64,000 nt of DNA from Halomonas sp. JB37 (GTDB taxonomy: Bacteria; Pseudomonadota; Gammaproteobacteria; Pseudomonadales; Halomonadaceae), in assembly GCF_002332255.1 (NCBI RefSeq), contig NZ_NRGW01000001.1:1922001-1986000 (forward strand). Direction: 5' to 3'. The notes beneath the pieces are model-generated. The model was not told the origin of the DNA. It did no database searches and saw nothing but the letters and a program-made list of their open reading frames with translations. A program made the translations under genes and the position numbers. Positions 47,624-57,805 of the stretch are shown in pieces (position 1 is the first letter of the stretch; every line of letters begins with the position of its first letter).

Positions 47624-48118
47624 TTATTGAGAGCTGTCGCCTTCAGTATCATTTTCTTCAGGGCAGTTTTCTTCAGAGCCATCCTGATCGCGCGCTTGTA
47701 TCGCCAGTCCGTTTGACTCAATCAGGGTCAGCCACTCATCCAACTGCTGAAGATTTTCATCCGTTAGGCCTTGTAATATCTCTTTGCGGGCTTCTTTAGC
47801 AACGCTGTCAATTTTTTCAAGTAGTGGCATAGCGGCAGGCGTTAAATAGATACGCTTGCTGCGACGGTCATTGTCGCAGGCACGCCGCTCAACTAATCCT
47901 TGTTCTTCAAGCTGGCCCAGCGTGCGCACCAGTGAAGGTGCCTCCACGCCAATAACCCGAGCAAGATCACACTGGGGGTGTCCCTCTCCCAAGCGCCATA
48001 GGTGATAGAGCGTTACCCAGCGGGTTTGCGTTAAGCCCAGCGGGGCAAGTCGCCGATCTAGGATTGAGCGCCACAGATGTGGCAAACGGGCAAGGCGAAA
48101 ACCAATAGATGAAGCCAT
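47624..48118 (-). CDS. MarR family transcriptional regulator (SlyA-like)
   Basis: This is a 164-residue winged-helix regulator. RLARLPHLWRSILDRRLAPLGLTQTRWVTLYHLWRLGEGHPQCDLARVIGVEAPSLVRTLGQLEEQGLVERRACDNDRRSKRIYLTP shows the full MarR fold with DNDRR in the wing and resembles SlyA. The C-terminal 30 residues are an acidic tail. The ATG at 48118 is used rather than a TTG two codons earlier. It lies between a membrane-protein gene on the same strand and the convergent hypothetical gene; targets are unknown. Confidence 0.88.
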   Translation of the reverse strand: MASSIGFRLARLPHLWRSILDRRLAPLGLTQTRWVTLYHLWRLGEGHPQCDLARVIGVEAPSLVRTLGQLEEQGLVERRACDNDRRSKRIYLTPAAMPLLEKIDSVAKEARKEILQGLTDENLQQLDEWLTLIESNGLAIQARDQDGSEENCPEENDTEGDSSQ

Positions 48119-48203
48119 AAGCAACTAGCTACCAATAAGTGTGTATAGGCGAATTGTCATAAGCTACGCCGCTGAATGCAAGGTGCTGAATCAATCAATC
48201 TGT

Positions 48204-49349
48204 TTATTCGTCCTTAGTATTGTTAGAACTTCCGGGCACAAAACGTCTTAGATTCAAGCCACTTAGACCGCTGGGGCGTATTTGTGCATCGGCTTTAGAG
48301 GCGGTTTGACTATCCTCTGAGACTTCAAAACGTATCAGACCAAGGCGCTGCCCGCTGCCTGTCATAATATCAACGCGCCAATCACCGGTAGGGTCATCGG
48401 GGAAGTTTTGCTTATGACTCCAAGCACGATAACCCTCTTCGCGCCCGCCGTTAATATTCAGCTTCACCACATCCATGGGCTGACCGTTGTGATGCCAAGC
48501 ATGGGTAATGGTTTCACTTAATCCCCTTGGTGCGCGTATGGCCGTATAAACATAAAGCCCGTTTTCACTAATTGTCTGAGGCGTTAATGCTATTGAACCT
48601 TCGGGCAGTCGCTGTTCAATATTGAAAGAGGGCGACAGTGCACTGCTGGTCATCCATAAACTGGCAGGCGGTACCCATATGCGGCCTACCCAAGCGCCAT
48701 AGGCCAGCACTAATGTTAGTGCAAAAAATAGGCACCAGCGTTGAAGCGAACGTCGCTTCAATAAATGCCAAAAACTAGGTAGCGCCACCACGATGGTAAT
48801 GCTGAGTGCTAGCAGCAAGCTCTGACCGGTGGTCAGGTGCACCATGATAGGCAGTGTAACCAGCAGCACTAGAAACACGCACATAGCATGAAACATAAAG
48901 TAAAGGCTGCGCCAGCGTTCAGCTACTTTGAAATATAGCGGATCAATAATAGACAACAAGGCCATGCCGCCAACTAATACTGCAAACAGTGTTTGCCCGC
49001 TATTCCAAACCGTTGTGACTAAAATAAACGGCAGCGTAAAGAAAAGCGTTTCTTGGTGAATCATTTGCGCAATAAACGTCGCCACGCCCCGCGGTGGCGT
49101 CGGGTGACCCCGGTGAGATAGCCAGCGGCTGATCAATCCTTCTGATAGTAGCAGTGTCCAGGCGAACAGCAGCCCAAGCGCTAAGGCCGCGCCTAGCCAC
49201 TGTTGACGATCGACTAGAAAAAAGCTTCCCAGGCCTGCGGCGAATGCCATTGGGGGCCATAACCAGCTCCAAGGCTTTATGCGTACGACTATACTTTCAA
49301 TACGCCGCTGAGCCGAAGCAATGCGAGAAGGTGTGAGCAGTGTGCCCAT
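48204..49349 (-). CDS. Membrane protein with DUF5924/DUF2914-type domains
   Basis: This 381-residue protein has seven or eight membrane segments in its first 230 residues, beginning WSWLWPPMAFAAGLGSFFLV. A soluble C-terminal domain contains ITHAWHHNGQPMDVVKLNINGG, YRAWSHKQNFPDDPTGDWRVDIM and GLIRFEV, which match DUF2914. The N-terminal part resembles DUF5924. Family function is unknown. Confidence 0.7.
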   Translation of the reverse strand: MGTLLTPSRIASAQRRIESIVVRIKPWSWLWPPMAFAAGLGSFFLVDRQQWLGAALALGLLFAWTLLLSEGLISRWLSHRGHPTPPRGVATFIAQMIHQETLFFTLPFILVTTVWNSGQTLFAVLVGGMALLSIIDPLYFKVAERWRSLYFMFHAMCVFLVLLVTLPIMVHLTTGQSLLLALSITIVVALPSFWHLLKRRSLQRWCLFFALTLVLAYGAWVGRIWVPPASLWMTSSALSPSFNIEQRLPEGSIALTPQTISENGLYVYTAIRAPRGLSETITHAWHHNGQPMDVVKLNINGGREEGYRAWSHKQNFPDDPTGDWRVDIMTGSGQRLGLIRFEVSEDSQTASKADAQIRPSGLSGLNLRRFVPGSSNNTKDE

Positions 49350-49579
49350 ACAAGGTAACCTGGATGATGAAAGATGTGTGATTCTAACAGTCTGCCGGGC
49401 TTGGCGCTGATCTACTGCGAATCTCGGCCTGGATGAATTGATTTATTAGCCGAAAGTCAGGGCTTGACGTGCTTAGGCATCTCAACCAAGCTAAGGCAAT
49501 CAAACGGCCGTATGAAAGTCGTCTAAAAGTGTGGCGGGTTCTCTTTTCAGAGCCAGCCCGAAAAGCGGAGAGAACGCGG

Positions 49580-51766
49580 ATGATCTACCAAGGCAATGCC
49601 ATCACGGTGACACGTCGTGACACCCCTAGCGGTAATGATATCGCAATGCTCACTTTCGATTTGAAAGATGAGTCCGTCAATAAGCTTTCTAGCGCTGTTG
49701 TTGCAGAACTCGCTGACGCGGTGAAGGCTATTCAGGTTGAAAACAGCTTGAAAGGCTTGGTCATCGCCAGTGGTAAAGACGCGTTTATCGTAGGCGCCGA
49801 TATCATCGAGTTTCATACGCTTTTCGATAAAGGCGAAGAATACCTCGTCGAGATGAACCTTAAGGTTCACGACATTTTTAACGCGATTGAAGACCTGCCT
49901 TTCCCGACAGTCACGGCGGTCAATGGGCTGGCGCTTGGCGGCGGTTGTGAGGTTCTGCTGACCACCGATTTTCGTGTGATGAGTGAAACTGCCAAGATCG
50001 GCCTTCCAGAAACCAAGCTAGGCATACTCCCCGGCTGGGGAGGCTGCGTTCGTTTGCCTCGCTTGATCGGCGCAGACAATGCCATTGAGTGGATTGCAGG
50101 TGGCACCGAAAACCGCGCCGATGCGGCACTTAAAGTAGGTGCTGTCGACGCGGTCGTCGCCGCAGAACAGTTAGAAGAGGCGGCGTTCGACATTCTAGAC
50201 CGCGCTAATAGCGGCGAGCTGGATTACCAAGCGCGCCGTCTGGAAAAAACCAGCCCGCTGAAGCTTAATCCCATTGAGCAGATGATGGCGTTTGAAACCG
50301 CCAAGGGGTTTGTTGCCGGAAAAGCTGGGCCGCATTATCCCGCGCCGGTTGAAGCCATCAAAGTCATTCAGAAAGGCGCGGGTGAAGAGCGTGGCCGTGC
50401 CCAGGCAATTGAAGCCAAGGCATTCGCTAAGCTTGCGCTGAGCAGCGTGGCGTTCAATTTGGTGGGCCTATTCCTGAATGACCAAGTGGTTAAAAAGAAA
50501 GCCAGCCGTTATGAGAAACAGGCACAGCCAGTGAAACAAACGGCTGTGCTGGGTGCCGGTATTATGGGCGGCGGTATCGCTTACCAGAGTGCGTCTAAGG
50601 GCACGCCAATCCTGATGAAAGACATCAAGGATGAAGCGATTGAGCTTGGCTTGAAAGAAGCGCGCAAGCTATTTACCAAGCAGGTTGAGCGTAAAAAGCT
50701 TTCCACCGAGCAGATGGCTGAAAAGCTGAGCAATATTCGCCCAACGCTCTCCTATGGTGATTTTGGTAACGTTGATCTCGTTGTCGAAGCGGTGGTTGAA
50801 AACCCCAAGGTAAAAGGCGCGGTGCTAGCTGAAGTTGAAGATGCGGTGAGCGAAAACACCATTCTTACTTCTAATACATCAACGATTTCCATTAATCGAT
50901 TGGCGGAGAATCTTAAGCGTCCAGAAAACTTCTGCGGTATGCACTTTTTTAACCCCGTTCACCGCATGCCGTTGGTGGAAGTAATTCGTGGTGAAAAGAC
51001 GTCTGATGCCGCCGTTGCAGCAACCGTGGCCTATGCGCGTGCGATGGGGAAAACGCCGATCGTGGTTAACGACTGCCCCGGTTTCTTAGTTAACCGCGTA
51101 CTGTTTCCGTATTTCGGCGGCTTTAGTTTCCTGGTCGAGCAGGGCGCTGACTTCCAGCATATTGATAAAGTGATGGAGAAGTTCGGCTGGCCTATGGGCC
51201 CCGCTTATTTGCTCGACGTGGTGGGCTTAGACACTGCCGTACACGCTAATGAGGTAATGGCGGAAGGTTTCCCTGATCGCATGGCGCGTGAGGGTAAAAC
51301 CGCTATTCAGGTCATGTATGACAATGACCGCCTTGGTCAAAAGAACGACAAAGGTTTTTACGCTTACGAGGAAGACAAAAAAGGTAAGCCTAAGAAAGTA
51401 ACCGATGAAGCCGCTTACGCTCTGATTAAAGAGGTGGTGAAAGAGCATAAAGAATTTTCTGACGAAGACATCATTGCGCGCATGATGGTGCCGCTGTGCT
51501 TGGAAACCGTGCGCTGTTTGGAAGATGGCATTGTAGCGACGCCAGCAGAAGCGGATATGGCGTTGATCTATGGCATCGGCTTCCCTCCCTTCCGCGGTGG
51601 TGCGCTGCGCTATATTGACGCGATGGGCGTAGCAGCGTTCGTCACATTGGCAGAAGGCTTAGCCGATGAGCTGGGGCCGCTGTACGCGCCCACCGACAAG
51701 CTGCGTCAGATGGCGAAAAACGGCGAGTTATTCTATTCCAGCGATAAGCAGGCCAACCAAGCCTAA
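49580..51766 (+). CDS. fadB: Fatty acid oxidation complex subunit alpha FadB
   Basis: This 728-residue bifunctional enzyme is the alpha subunit of the beta-oxidation complex. The N-terminal enoyl-CoA hydratase/isomerase domain has catalytic Glu124 (LGGGCEVLL) and Glu144 ([14 protein letters not shown]), offset by five from E. coli. The C-terminal 3-hydroxyacyl-CoA dehydrogenase has the NAD motif [14 protein letters not shown] and the catalytic [16 protein letters not shown] 49580 has GGAGAG upstream and starts the family sequence [10 protein letters not shown]; a longer frame adds 37 unconserved residues. It is followed by fadA after 23 bp, and an imperfect PsrA-like site lies at 49501-49514. 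Confidence 0.95.
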   Translation: MIYQGNAITVTRRDTPSGNDIAMLTFDLKDESVNKLSSAVVAELADAVKAIQVENSLKGLVIASGKDAFIVGADIIEFHTLFDKGEEYLVEMNLKVHDIFNAIEDLPFPTVTAVNGLALGGGCEVLLTTDFRVMSETAKIGLPETKLGILPGWGGCVRLPRLIGADNAIEWIAGGTENRADAALKVGAVDAVVAAEQLEEAAFDILDRANSGELDYQARRLEKTSPLKLNPIEQMMAFETAKGFVAGKAGPHYPAPVEAIKVIQKGAGEERGRAQAIEAKAFAKLALSSVAFNLVGLFLNDQVVKKKASRYEKQAQPVKQTAVLGAGIMGGGIAYQSASKGTPILMKDIKDEAIELGLKEARKLFTKQVERKKLSTEQMAEKLSNIRPTLSYGDFGNVDLVVEAVVENPKVKGAVLAEVEDAVSENTILTSNTSTISINRLAENLKRPENFCGMHFFNPVHRMPLVEVIRGEKTSDAAVAATVAYARAMGKTPIVVNDCPGFLVNRVLFPYFGGFSFLVEQGADFQHIDKVMEKFGWPMGPAYLLDVVGLDTAVHANEVMAEGFPDRMAREGKTAIQVMYDNDRLGQKNDKGFYAYEEDKKGKPKKVTDEAAYALIKEVVKEHKEFSDEDIIARMMVPLCLETVRCLEDGIVATPAEADMALIYGIGFPPFRGGALRYIDAMGVAAFVTLAEGLADELGPLYAPTDKLRQMAKNGELFYSSDKQANQA

Positions 51767-51786
51767 CCACCACGCATAGGAGATAA

Positions 51787-52968
<1,182 letters not shown>

Positions 52969-52987
52969 TCGATTGTATTTAAGTAAT

Positions 52988-53017
52988 AAACGGCGCTTCT
53001 GAGTGCCGTTTTTTTTG
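52988..53017 (+). terminator. Terminator after fadBA
   Basis: A hairpin (AAACGGC...GCCGTT) is followed by eight T residues. Confidence 0.85.
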
Positions 53018-53088
53018 CAAAAAAATGCCCATATACCTGTCTTCAAACTAACGTAAACTGTCAAAATTAAAGCCAGGAGTAAAAGGCG

Positions 53089-53490
53089 TTGAAAGCGACG
53101 ATTTACCACAACCCAGCGTGCGGCACCTCCCGTAATGCGCTAGCAATGCTCGAAGCCTCAGGCGAGGCGCTCGAGGTGGTCGAGTATCTCAAGACCCCGC
53201 TTAGCCGTGAACGGCTAGTCGAGCTGATCTTGATGATGGCGATTGCCCCTCGAGAGCTGCTGCGCCGTAAGGAGCCCTTCTATGATGAGCTCAACCTTGA
53301 TGATCTAGCGTTAAGCGATGATCAGCTGATAGATGCCATGATCGCGCACCCAATCTTGATCAATCGTCCGATTGTCGTTACGGACAAAGGCGCCCAGCTG
53401 TGTCGGCCTGCAGAGCGTGTACTCGATTTATTAGCCAACCAGGTGGCAATATCGACTAAAGAAGACGGTGGGATTATGCGCGTAGAGTAA
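53089..53490 (+). CDS. arsC: Arsenate reductase (glutaredoxin type)
   Basis: This 133-residue cytosolic enzyme reduces arsenate to arsenite with glutathione/glutaredoxin. Catalytic Cys12 lies in the start motif YHNPACGTSRNAL. The loop arginine in PILINRPIVVTDKG and the later arginine in CRPAERVLDL correspond to the arsenate-binding residues of E. coli ArsC. TTG start with CAGGAG upstream. arsB follows after 111 bp. No ArsR regulator is in the window. Confidence 0.9.
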   Translation: MKATIYHNPACGTSRNALAMLEASGEALEVVEYLKTPLSRERLVELILMMAIAPRELLRRKEPFYDELNLDDLALSDDQLIDAMIAHPILINRPIVVTDKGAQLCRPAERVLDLLANQVAISTKEDGGIMRVE

Positions 53491-53601
53491 AGGCACTTAT
53501 GAATCGCTCAGCCTATCGTGTCGATGGTTGTTCGATACGCGCTGAAAGCGCAAAGCTTGCTCATCGGGCTAAACAAAGCACTCTCTGATCGAGGTCATTT
53601 C

Positions 53602-54912
53602 ATGTTGGCGCTAGCCATTTTTGTCGTCACTCTAGTGTTAGTGATCTGGCAACCGAAAGGTTTAGGTATTGGTTGGAGCGCGCTGGGCGGTGCTTTAGTG
53701 GCGCTGTTAATGGGCGTCGTGCAGCTGGGGGATGTCGCGATAGTGTGGGGGATTGTCTGGGATGCTACCTTCACCTTTGTGGCATTAATCATCATTTCGC
53801 TGCTTCTAGACGAGGCGGGATTTTTTGCCTGGGCGGCGTTGCATGTTGCGCGCTGGGGCAATGGGCGAGGACATCTTCTCTTCCCGCTGGTCGTTATATT
53901 AGGCGCCATCATTGCAGCATTTTTCGCTAACGATGGCGCGGCCTTACTGCTAACTCCCATTGTGATCGCTATCTTGTTACGCCTTAACTTTGAGCCGCCT
54001 GCGGCATTCGCTTTCATTATCGCAACGGGGTTTGTCGCCGATACCACAAGCCTGCCGCTGGTGATCTCCAATCTTGTGAATATTGTCAGTGCCAACTACT
54101 TTGATATCAGCTTTGATCGTTATGCTGCGGTCATGGTACCGGTCAACCTAGTGTCGCTGGCGGCAACGCTGATCGTTCTCTGGATCGTATTTGGTCGCCG
54201 TATTTCTGTACGCTATAGTGTCGAAAATCTTGACGCGCCGGTTTCGGCCATCAAAGATCCCCTCGTATTTCGCGCAGCATTCCCATTGCTAGCGGTACTG
54301 CTTATTGCCTATTTTGTGACTGCCCCGTTAGGGATCCCAATCGCGTTTGTGACGGGAACAGGCGCCATTCTGTTGATGGCTATTGCCGGGCGTTGGTGGC
54401 AAGTAGGCCGAGGTGCCGTCGTTTCTGTAACGGGAGCACTACGCGGTGCCCCTTGGCAGATAGTGCTGTTCTCAATTGGGATGTATCTCGTTGTCTACGG
54501 GCTGGGTAGTGCAGGGCTGACGAATTATGGCGCTTTGGCGCTTGAATGGCTGGCGCAGCAGGGCGACTTTATCGCCACGTTAGGTACTGGCTTCCTTTCC
54601 GCCATTGTGGCCTCGGTAATGAACAATATGCCTTCGACACTAGTGGGCGCGCTGGCTATTGAGCAGGCGAAATTGCCAGCGGGAACTCAGGAGTTAATGA
54701 TCTACGCTAACGTAATCGGTAATGATCTGGGGCCAAAATTCACCCCCATTGGTAGTCTCGCGACTCTGCTATGGCTACATGTGCTAGCGGGCAAGGGATA
54801 CAAAATTGGTTGGGGCCAGTACATGAAAATTGGCTTATTGATTACGCCGCCAGTACTACTGGCGGCCTTGGTCGCCCTGGCTTTGTGGTTGCCGATATTG
54901 CCCGCCGCGTAA
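53602..54912 (+). CDS. arsB: Arsenite efflux permease ArsB
   Basis: This is a 436-residue inner-membrane arsenite/H+ antiporter with about 12 segments. The N-terminus MLALAIFVVTLVLVIWQPKGLGIGWSALGGA aligns directly with E. coli ArsB, fixing the start at 53602 (a frame starting 84 bp upstream adds 28 foreign residues). FANDGAALLLTPIVIAILLRL, SNLVNIVSANYF and NDLGPKFTPIGSLATLLWLHVL are family hallmarks. It pairs with ArsC for arsenic resistance. Confidence 0.95.
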   Translation: MLALAIFVVTLVLVIWQPKGLGIGWSALGGALVALLMGVVQLGDVAIVWGIVWDATFTFVALIIISLLLDEAGFFAWAALHVARWGNGRGHLLFPLVVILGAIIAAFFANDGAALLLTPIVIAILLRLNFEPPAAFAFIIATGFVADTTSLPLVISNLVNIVSANYFDISFDRYAAVMVPVNLVSLAATLIVLWIVFGRRISVRYSVENLDAPVSAIKDPLVFRAAFPLLAVLLIAYFVTAPLGIPIAFVTGTGAILLMAIAGRWWQVGRGAVVSVTGALRGAPWQIVLFSIGMYLVVYGLGSAGLTNYGALALEWLAQQGDFIATLGTGFLSAIVASVMNNMPSTLVGALAIEQAKLPAGTQELMIYANVIGNDLGPKFTPIGSLATLLWLHVLAGKGYKIGWGQYMKIGLLITPPVLLAALVALALWLPILPAA

Positions 54913-55003
54913 GCATATAGTGCTTACTATGGCGAGGCTGCTAGAGTGAAGACACTACTTAAATGTTTTAACATGGTGAGAGTCTTAACGCTGAGAGCTG
55001 ATC

Positions 55004-55378
55004 ATGCCTAGTAAGACATCTATCAACATTTTTTACGACGCGCAGTGCCCGCTTTGCCGTAAAGAGCGGCGCCGCTATGAGCGCTGGCTAGGGCACGAGG
55101 CGGATGATATCGACTGGCTTGATGTCAGCGAAAATGAGCAGGCGCTGCGAGATAAGGGCGTTGAGCCTGCCATGGCGCTGCGCTCGCTGCATATTGAAAC
55201 GACGCAGGGCGAGCTGATAGAAGGTATTGATGCCTACCGAGTGCTAATGAGGCGTATTTCATTATTGGTGCCTGTCGCCTGGGTTCTTGGCCTACCAGGA
55301 ATAAAACCGGGCGTTCGCGCACTTTACGATAGGTGGGTAAAACGCCGCCTACAAAAACAGGGCCGCTGGCCCACTTAA
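55004..55378 (+). CDS. Thiol-disulfide oxidoreductase DCC family protein (DUF393)
   Basis: This is a 124-residue protein. The signature FYDAQCPLCRKERRRYERW carries the DxxCPxC motif of the DCC family, followed by DDIDWLDVSENEQALRDKGV and GIDAYRVLMRRI. These are small thioredoxin-like proteins of unclear partners. The gene overlaps nothing and lies 23 bp before a lipoprotein gene. Confidence 0.85.
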   Translation: MPSKTSINIFYDAQCPLCRKERRRYERWLGHEADDIDWLDVSENEQALRDKGVEPAMALRSLHIETTQGELIEGIDAYRVLMRRISLLVPVAWVLGLPGIKPGVRALYDRWVKRRLQKQGRWPT

Positions 55379-55401
55379 GCACTAGCATAGGATGCCTGGC
55401 A

Positions 55402-55965
55402 ATGCAGCGAAGTTCGCTATGGATGTGGGCGGTAGGGATAGGGGGGAGTCTGTTGTTAGCAGGCTGTGCCGGCGGGCAACGTCCTGCACCTTCGCCCATT
55501 CAGCCTGACAGTGAGGCGCCGCTAACGGCCCCGCAGCCCATCCCGGTAACGGGCATGAATGCGATGCCCGTTACCGGGATGGCAAGTGACTGGGTGCCGC
55601 CTCTGTTTATTAGCCCAGAAGAGGAAGCATCCTATTACGTTAGCCGTTTAGCGGATAGGCGCTTTGTGACCAGCTACGGTGGCTATGATAATCGGCGGCC
55701 TTTTTATATTGCCGCCGAGCGTTTGGGCGAAATAGGCCTTCCAGCGATTCCTTTGCTGTTTACTCGTTTGAATACTGCCGACCAATATGAGCTGGCGCTG
55801 GCACTCTATGCTCTGCAACTCGCTACGCAGGATCCGCAGCTTATGGTCCGAACCAGTGGTGAATATATTCAGCTGGGAGTGGTGTTAGACCCGGCGTATA
55901 ACGCTGACAACATTGCTATCGCCCAGCAGTGGTGGCAACGTCACGCGATGCAGCTTGATCGTTAA
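55402..55965 (+). CDS. Putative lipoprotein of unknown function
   Basis: This is a 187-residue protein with a lipoprotein signal (WAVGIGGSLLLAGCAGG). A proline-rich linker (residues 28-60) contains the doubled PVTGM, then a helical domain YYVSRLADRRFVTSYGG ... AAERLGEIGLPAIPLLFTRLNTADQYELALALYALQLATQDP resembles a HEAT-like repeat pair. Start ATG 55402. The linker is encoded by an 18-bp perfect inverted repeat (see the repeat feature). Function unknown. Confidence 0.72.
   Translation: MQRSSLWMWAVGIGGSLLLAGCAGGQRPAPSPIQPDSEAPLTAPQPIPVTGMNAMPVTGMASDWVPPLFISPEEEASYYVSRLADRRFVTSYGGYDNRRPFYIAAERLGEIGLPAIPLLFTRLNTADQYELALALYALQLATQDPQLMVRTSGEYIQLGVVLDPAYNADNIAIAQQWWQRHAMQLDR
55539..55581 (+). repeat. 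Perfect 18-bp inverted repeat inside the lipoprotein gene
   Basis: CATCCCGGTAACGGGCAT (55539-55556) and its exact complement (55564-55581) are separated by 7 bp and lie in the coding frame, encoding PIPVTGMNAMPVTGM. It would make a very stable mRNA hairpin or a DNA cruciform. It may be an inserted palindromic element adopted as a linker. Confidence 0.85.
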
Positions 55966-56001
55966 CGCGCCACCATTATTAAGATAATTCAGGAGAGAAC
56001 G

Positions 56002-56478
56002 ATGGCCTTTGCACTTTCAACCATGCAGGTTACTAGCGTAGCTTTTGCTAATCACCAAGCGGTTCCTTCCAGATACTCCGGTGAAGGTGAAGATATTTCT
56101 CCTGCGCTAGCCTGGCAAGGTGCACCTGAAGGAACCAAAGGGTTTGCAGTGATATGCCATGATCCGGACGCTCCTTTGGTTAAAGAAGGCAGCTACGGCT
56201 TTATTCACTGGGTGCTCTATAACTTGCCTGGCGATATTCAAGAATTAACTGAGAACACGGCCGTGGGCACCTCGGGCGTGAATGATCGTGGTAATAGCAG
56301 CTACTGTGGTCCGATGCCGCCAGAAGGGCATGGCAAACATCTCTACTATTTCTGGGTGCTAGCGTTAGACCATCAAACGTCGCTTCCAGCAGGGCTGACC
56401 CAAGCTGAGTTGCTCAATGAGATAGAGCCGCACCTGCTGGGTATGAATCGCTTGGTAGGTACTTACCAGCGCGGTTGA
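56002..56478 (+). CDS. YbhB/YbcL family Raf kinase inhibitor-like protein (PEBP)
   Basis: This is a 158-residue PEBP-fold protein. ALSTMQVTSVAFANHQAVPSRYSGEGEDISPALAWQGAP is the family start. KGFAVICHDPDAPLVKEGSYGFIHWVLYNLPGD contains the anion-pocket DPDAP and HWVLYN motifs. YCGPMPPEGHGKHLYYFWVLALD closes the pocket. Bacterial members bind small ligands and have no kinase link; a precise function is not known. Confidence 0.9.
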   Translation: MAFALSTMQVTSVAFANHQAVPSRYSGEGEDISPALAWQGAPEGTKGFAVICHDPDAPLVKEGSYGFIHWVLYNLPGDIQELTENTAVGTSGVNDRGNSSYCGPMPPEGHGKHLYYFWVLALDHQTSLPAGLTQAELLNEIEPHLLGMNRLVGTYQRG

Positions 56479-56591
56479 TTCGCTAGCGGCTGGACATTTT
56501 ACGCAACCCGTGTAGGCTCCATCGCTTTCTGAACCCCTATATACGAGTGCTTGTACGCGTTCTCGTGTTTGTTGAGTGATGGAGTCGTCTG

Positions 56592-56933
56592 ATGAGTGAT
56601 CTTCCTAACTGTCCTGCCTGTGCCTCTGAATTTAGCTACGATGACGGGCTTCAATACGTGTGCCCAGAGTGCGGTCACGAGTGGTCAAAGGTAGCAGAAG
56701 AAGAGGGCGCTGATGACGCATCCGGCGTGCGTGATGCGAATGGCAATCCGTTGGTCGATGGCGATAGCGTAACGGTCATTAAGGATTTAAAGGTAAAAGG
56801 TAGCTCACTGGTCGTTAAAGTAGGCACCAAAGTCAAAAGCATCCGCCTGGTAGAGGGGGATCATGACATCGATTGTAAAATTGATGGCATCGGCCCGATG
56901 AAGTTGAAATCTGAGTTTGTCAAAAAAGCCTGA
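56592..56933 (+). CDS. Zinc ribbon protein of the YjdM/PhnA family
   Basis: This is a 113-residue protein. The N-terminal zinc ribbon has [25 protein letters not shown] (two CxxC pairs). It is followed by [40 protein letters not shown] and [22 protein letters not shown], the whole of the YjdM (PhnA) family, about 111 residues in E. coli. The name PhnA is historical; the link to phosphonate metabolism is not established for this clade. A terminator follows. Confidence 0.9.
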   Translation: MSDLPNCPACASEFSYDDGLQYVCPECGHEWSKVAEEEGADDASGVRDANGNPLVDGDSVTVIKDLKVKGSSLVVKVGTKVKSIRLVEGDHDIDCKIDGIGPMKLKSEFVKKA

Positions 56934-56960
56934 GCTCACTGCTACCAAGTATTATTAATA

Positions 56961-56994
56961 AAATAGTCCATTGATTTCAATGGGCTATTTTTTT
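56961..56994 (+). terminator. Terminator after the YjdM/PhnA-like gene
   Basis: A hairpin (AAATAGtCCATTGA ... CAATGGgCTATTT) is followed by more T residues. Confidence 0.8.
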
Positions 56995-57088
56995 ATTCCC
57001 AAGCTCTCTGGTAGCCATGCGCAGCATTGCTGTCCGGTGGTTATATGCAAATTCCAGGGGGAGAGCACAATAAACCAATAGCTTTTTA

Positions 57089-57107
57089 AATGATAATGAT
57101 TGTTGTT
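57089..57107 (+). promoter_or_regulatory. Possible Fur box upstream of the suf operon
   Basis: AATGATAATGATTGTTGTT has a perfect left half of the Fur 7-1-7 motif (TGATAAT) and a partial right half (ATTGTTG). Iron-dependent repression of suf would make sense. Weak to moderate evidence. Confidence 0.4.
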
Positions 57108-57161
57108 TTTGATGCTATCAGCGCCGAACGTGCTTATATTTCGCGCAAATTGCTAACCATT

Positions 57162-57212
57162 TTGCTCAAGGGCTTCACATCAAATTTATACAGGACTAAA
57201 ATGGTCCTCAAT
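57162..57212 (+). promoter_or_regulatory. suf operon promoter with IscR type-1-like operator
   Basis: A -35-like TTGCTC (57162-57167) and a -10-like TTTATA (57185-57190) are 17 bp apart. From 57188 to 57212 the sequence shows ATA, then GACT, A/T bases, then GTC in the spacing of the 25-bp type-1 site bound by [2Fe-2S] IscR. The core AGGAC/GTCCT is a perfect inverted repeat. This fits autoregulation by the Rrf2-family product of the next gene. Confidence 0.6.
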
Positions 57213-57265
57213 TGACGTGGCGTTCATTTGATCGACTGCGTTTTATGTATATGAAGGGGAGTGAC

Positions 57266-57733
57266 ATGCTCAAGCTTTCTCGGCTGACAGACTATGCCGC
57301 TGTGGTGATGGCGCAAATTGCCCGTCACTCTCAGGCATCGCATGCAGCGGCAGAGTTAGCGGATGCTGTGCAGTTGCCACACCCGACTGTGAGCAAAACG
57401 CTCAAAATGCTGGTGCGCGCTGGCTTGCTTGTTTCCCAGCGAGGATCGCAAGGCGGCTATCGCCTAGCGCGACCGGCGTCGCAGATTAGCGCTGCTGACA
57501 TTATTGCGGCCATTGAAGGCCCTGTCGCCATGACCGAATGCAGTCAGGCAGAAGGCGATTGCGAACTTGTGGCTACCTGCGGTGTGGCAGACAACTGGCA
57601 GCGAGTTTCACTGGCAATGCGAACGTTGCTAGAAAGCGTAACGCTCGCGCACCTGGCGGATACAGCGCCGATAAAACTGCCGGTGCAACTGCCTATTCAA
57701 ACGATCAGCCTGTCGACAGCGTCGGCTTCCTAG
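57266..57733 (+). CDS. Rrf2 family SUF regulator (IscR/SufR-like)
   Basis: This is a 155-residue winged-helix regulator. The start MLKLSRLTDYAAVVMAQIA and VQLPHPTVSKTLKMLVRAGLLVSQRGSQGGYRLARP give the Rrf2 DNA-binding domain. Three cysteines, C92, C99 and C105, match those that hold the [2Fe-2S] cluster of IscR (92, 98, 104). The ATG at 57266 has AAGGGGAG upstream; the longer frame overlaps the operator. It opens the suf operon and probably senses cluster status. It is often annotated as SUF system Fe-S cluster assembly regulator. Confidence 0.9.
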   Translation: MLKLSRLTDYAAVVMAQIARHSQASHAAAELADAVQLPHPTVSKTLKMLVRAGLLVSQRGSQGGYRLARPASQISAADIIAAIEGPVAMTECSQAEGDCELVATCGVADNWQRVSLAMRTLLESVTLAHLADTAPIKLPVQLPIQTISLSTASAS

Positions 57734-57805
57734 CGACGTAAAACAGGCCTTACTCATTTTGACGGCGAGCCGAACTCGCCACCCAACTGCCCGGAGGGTA
57801 TCACC

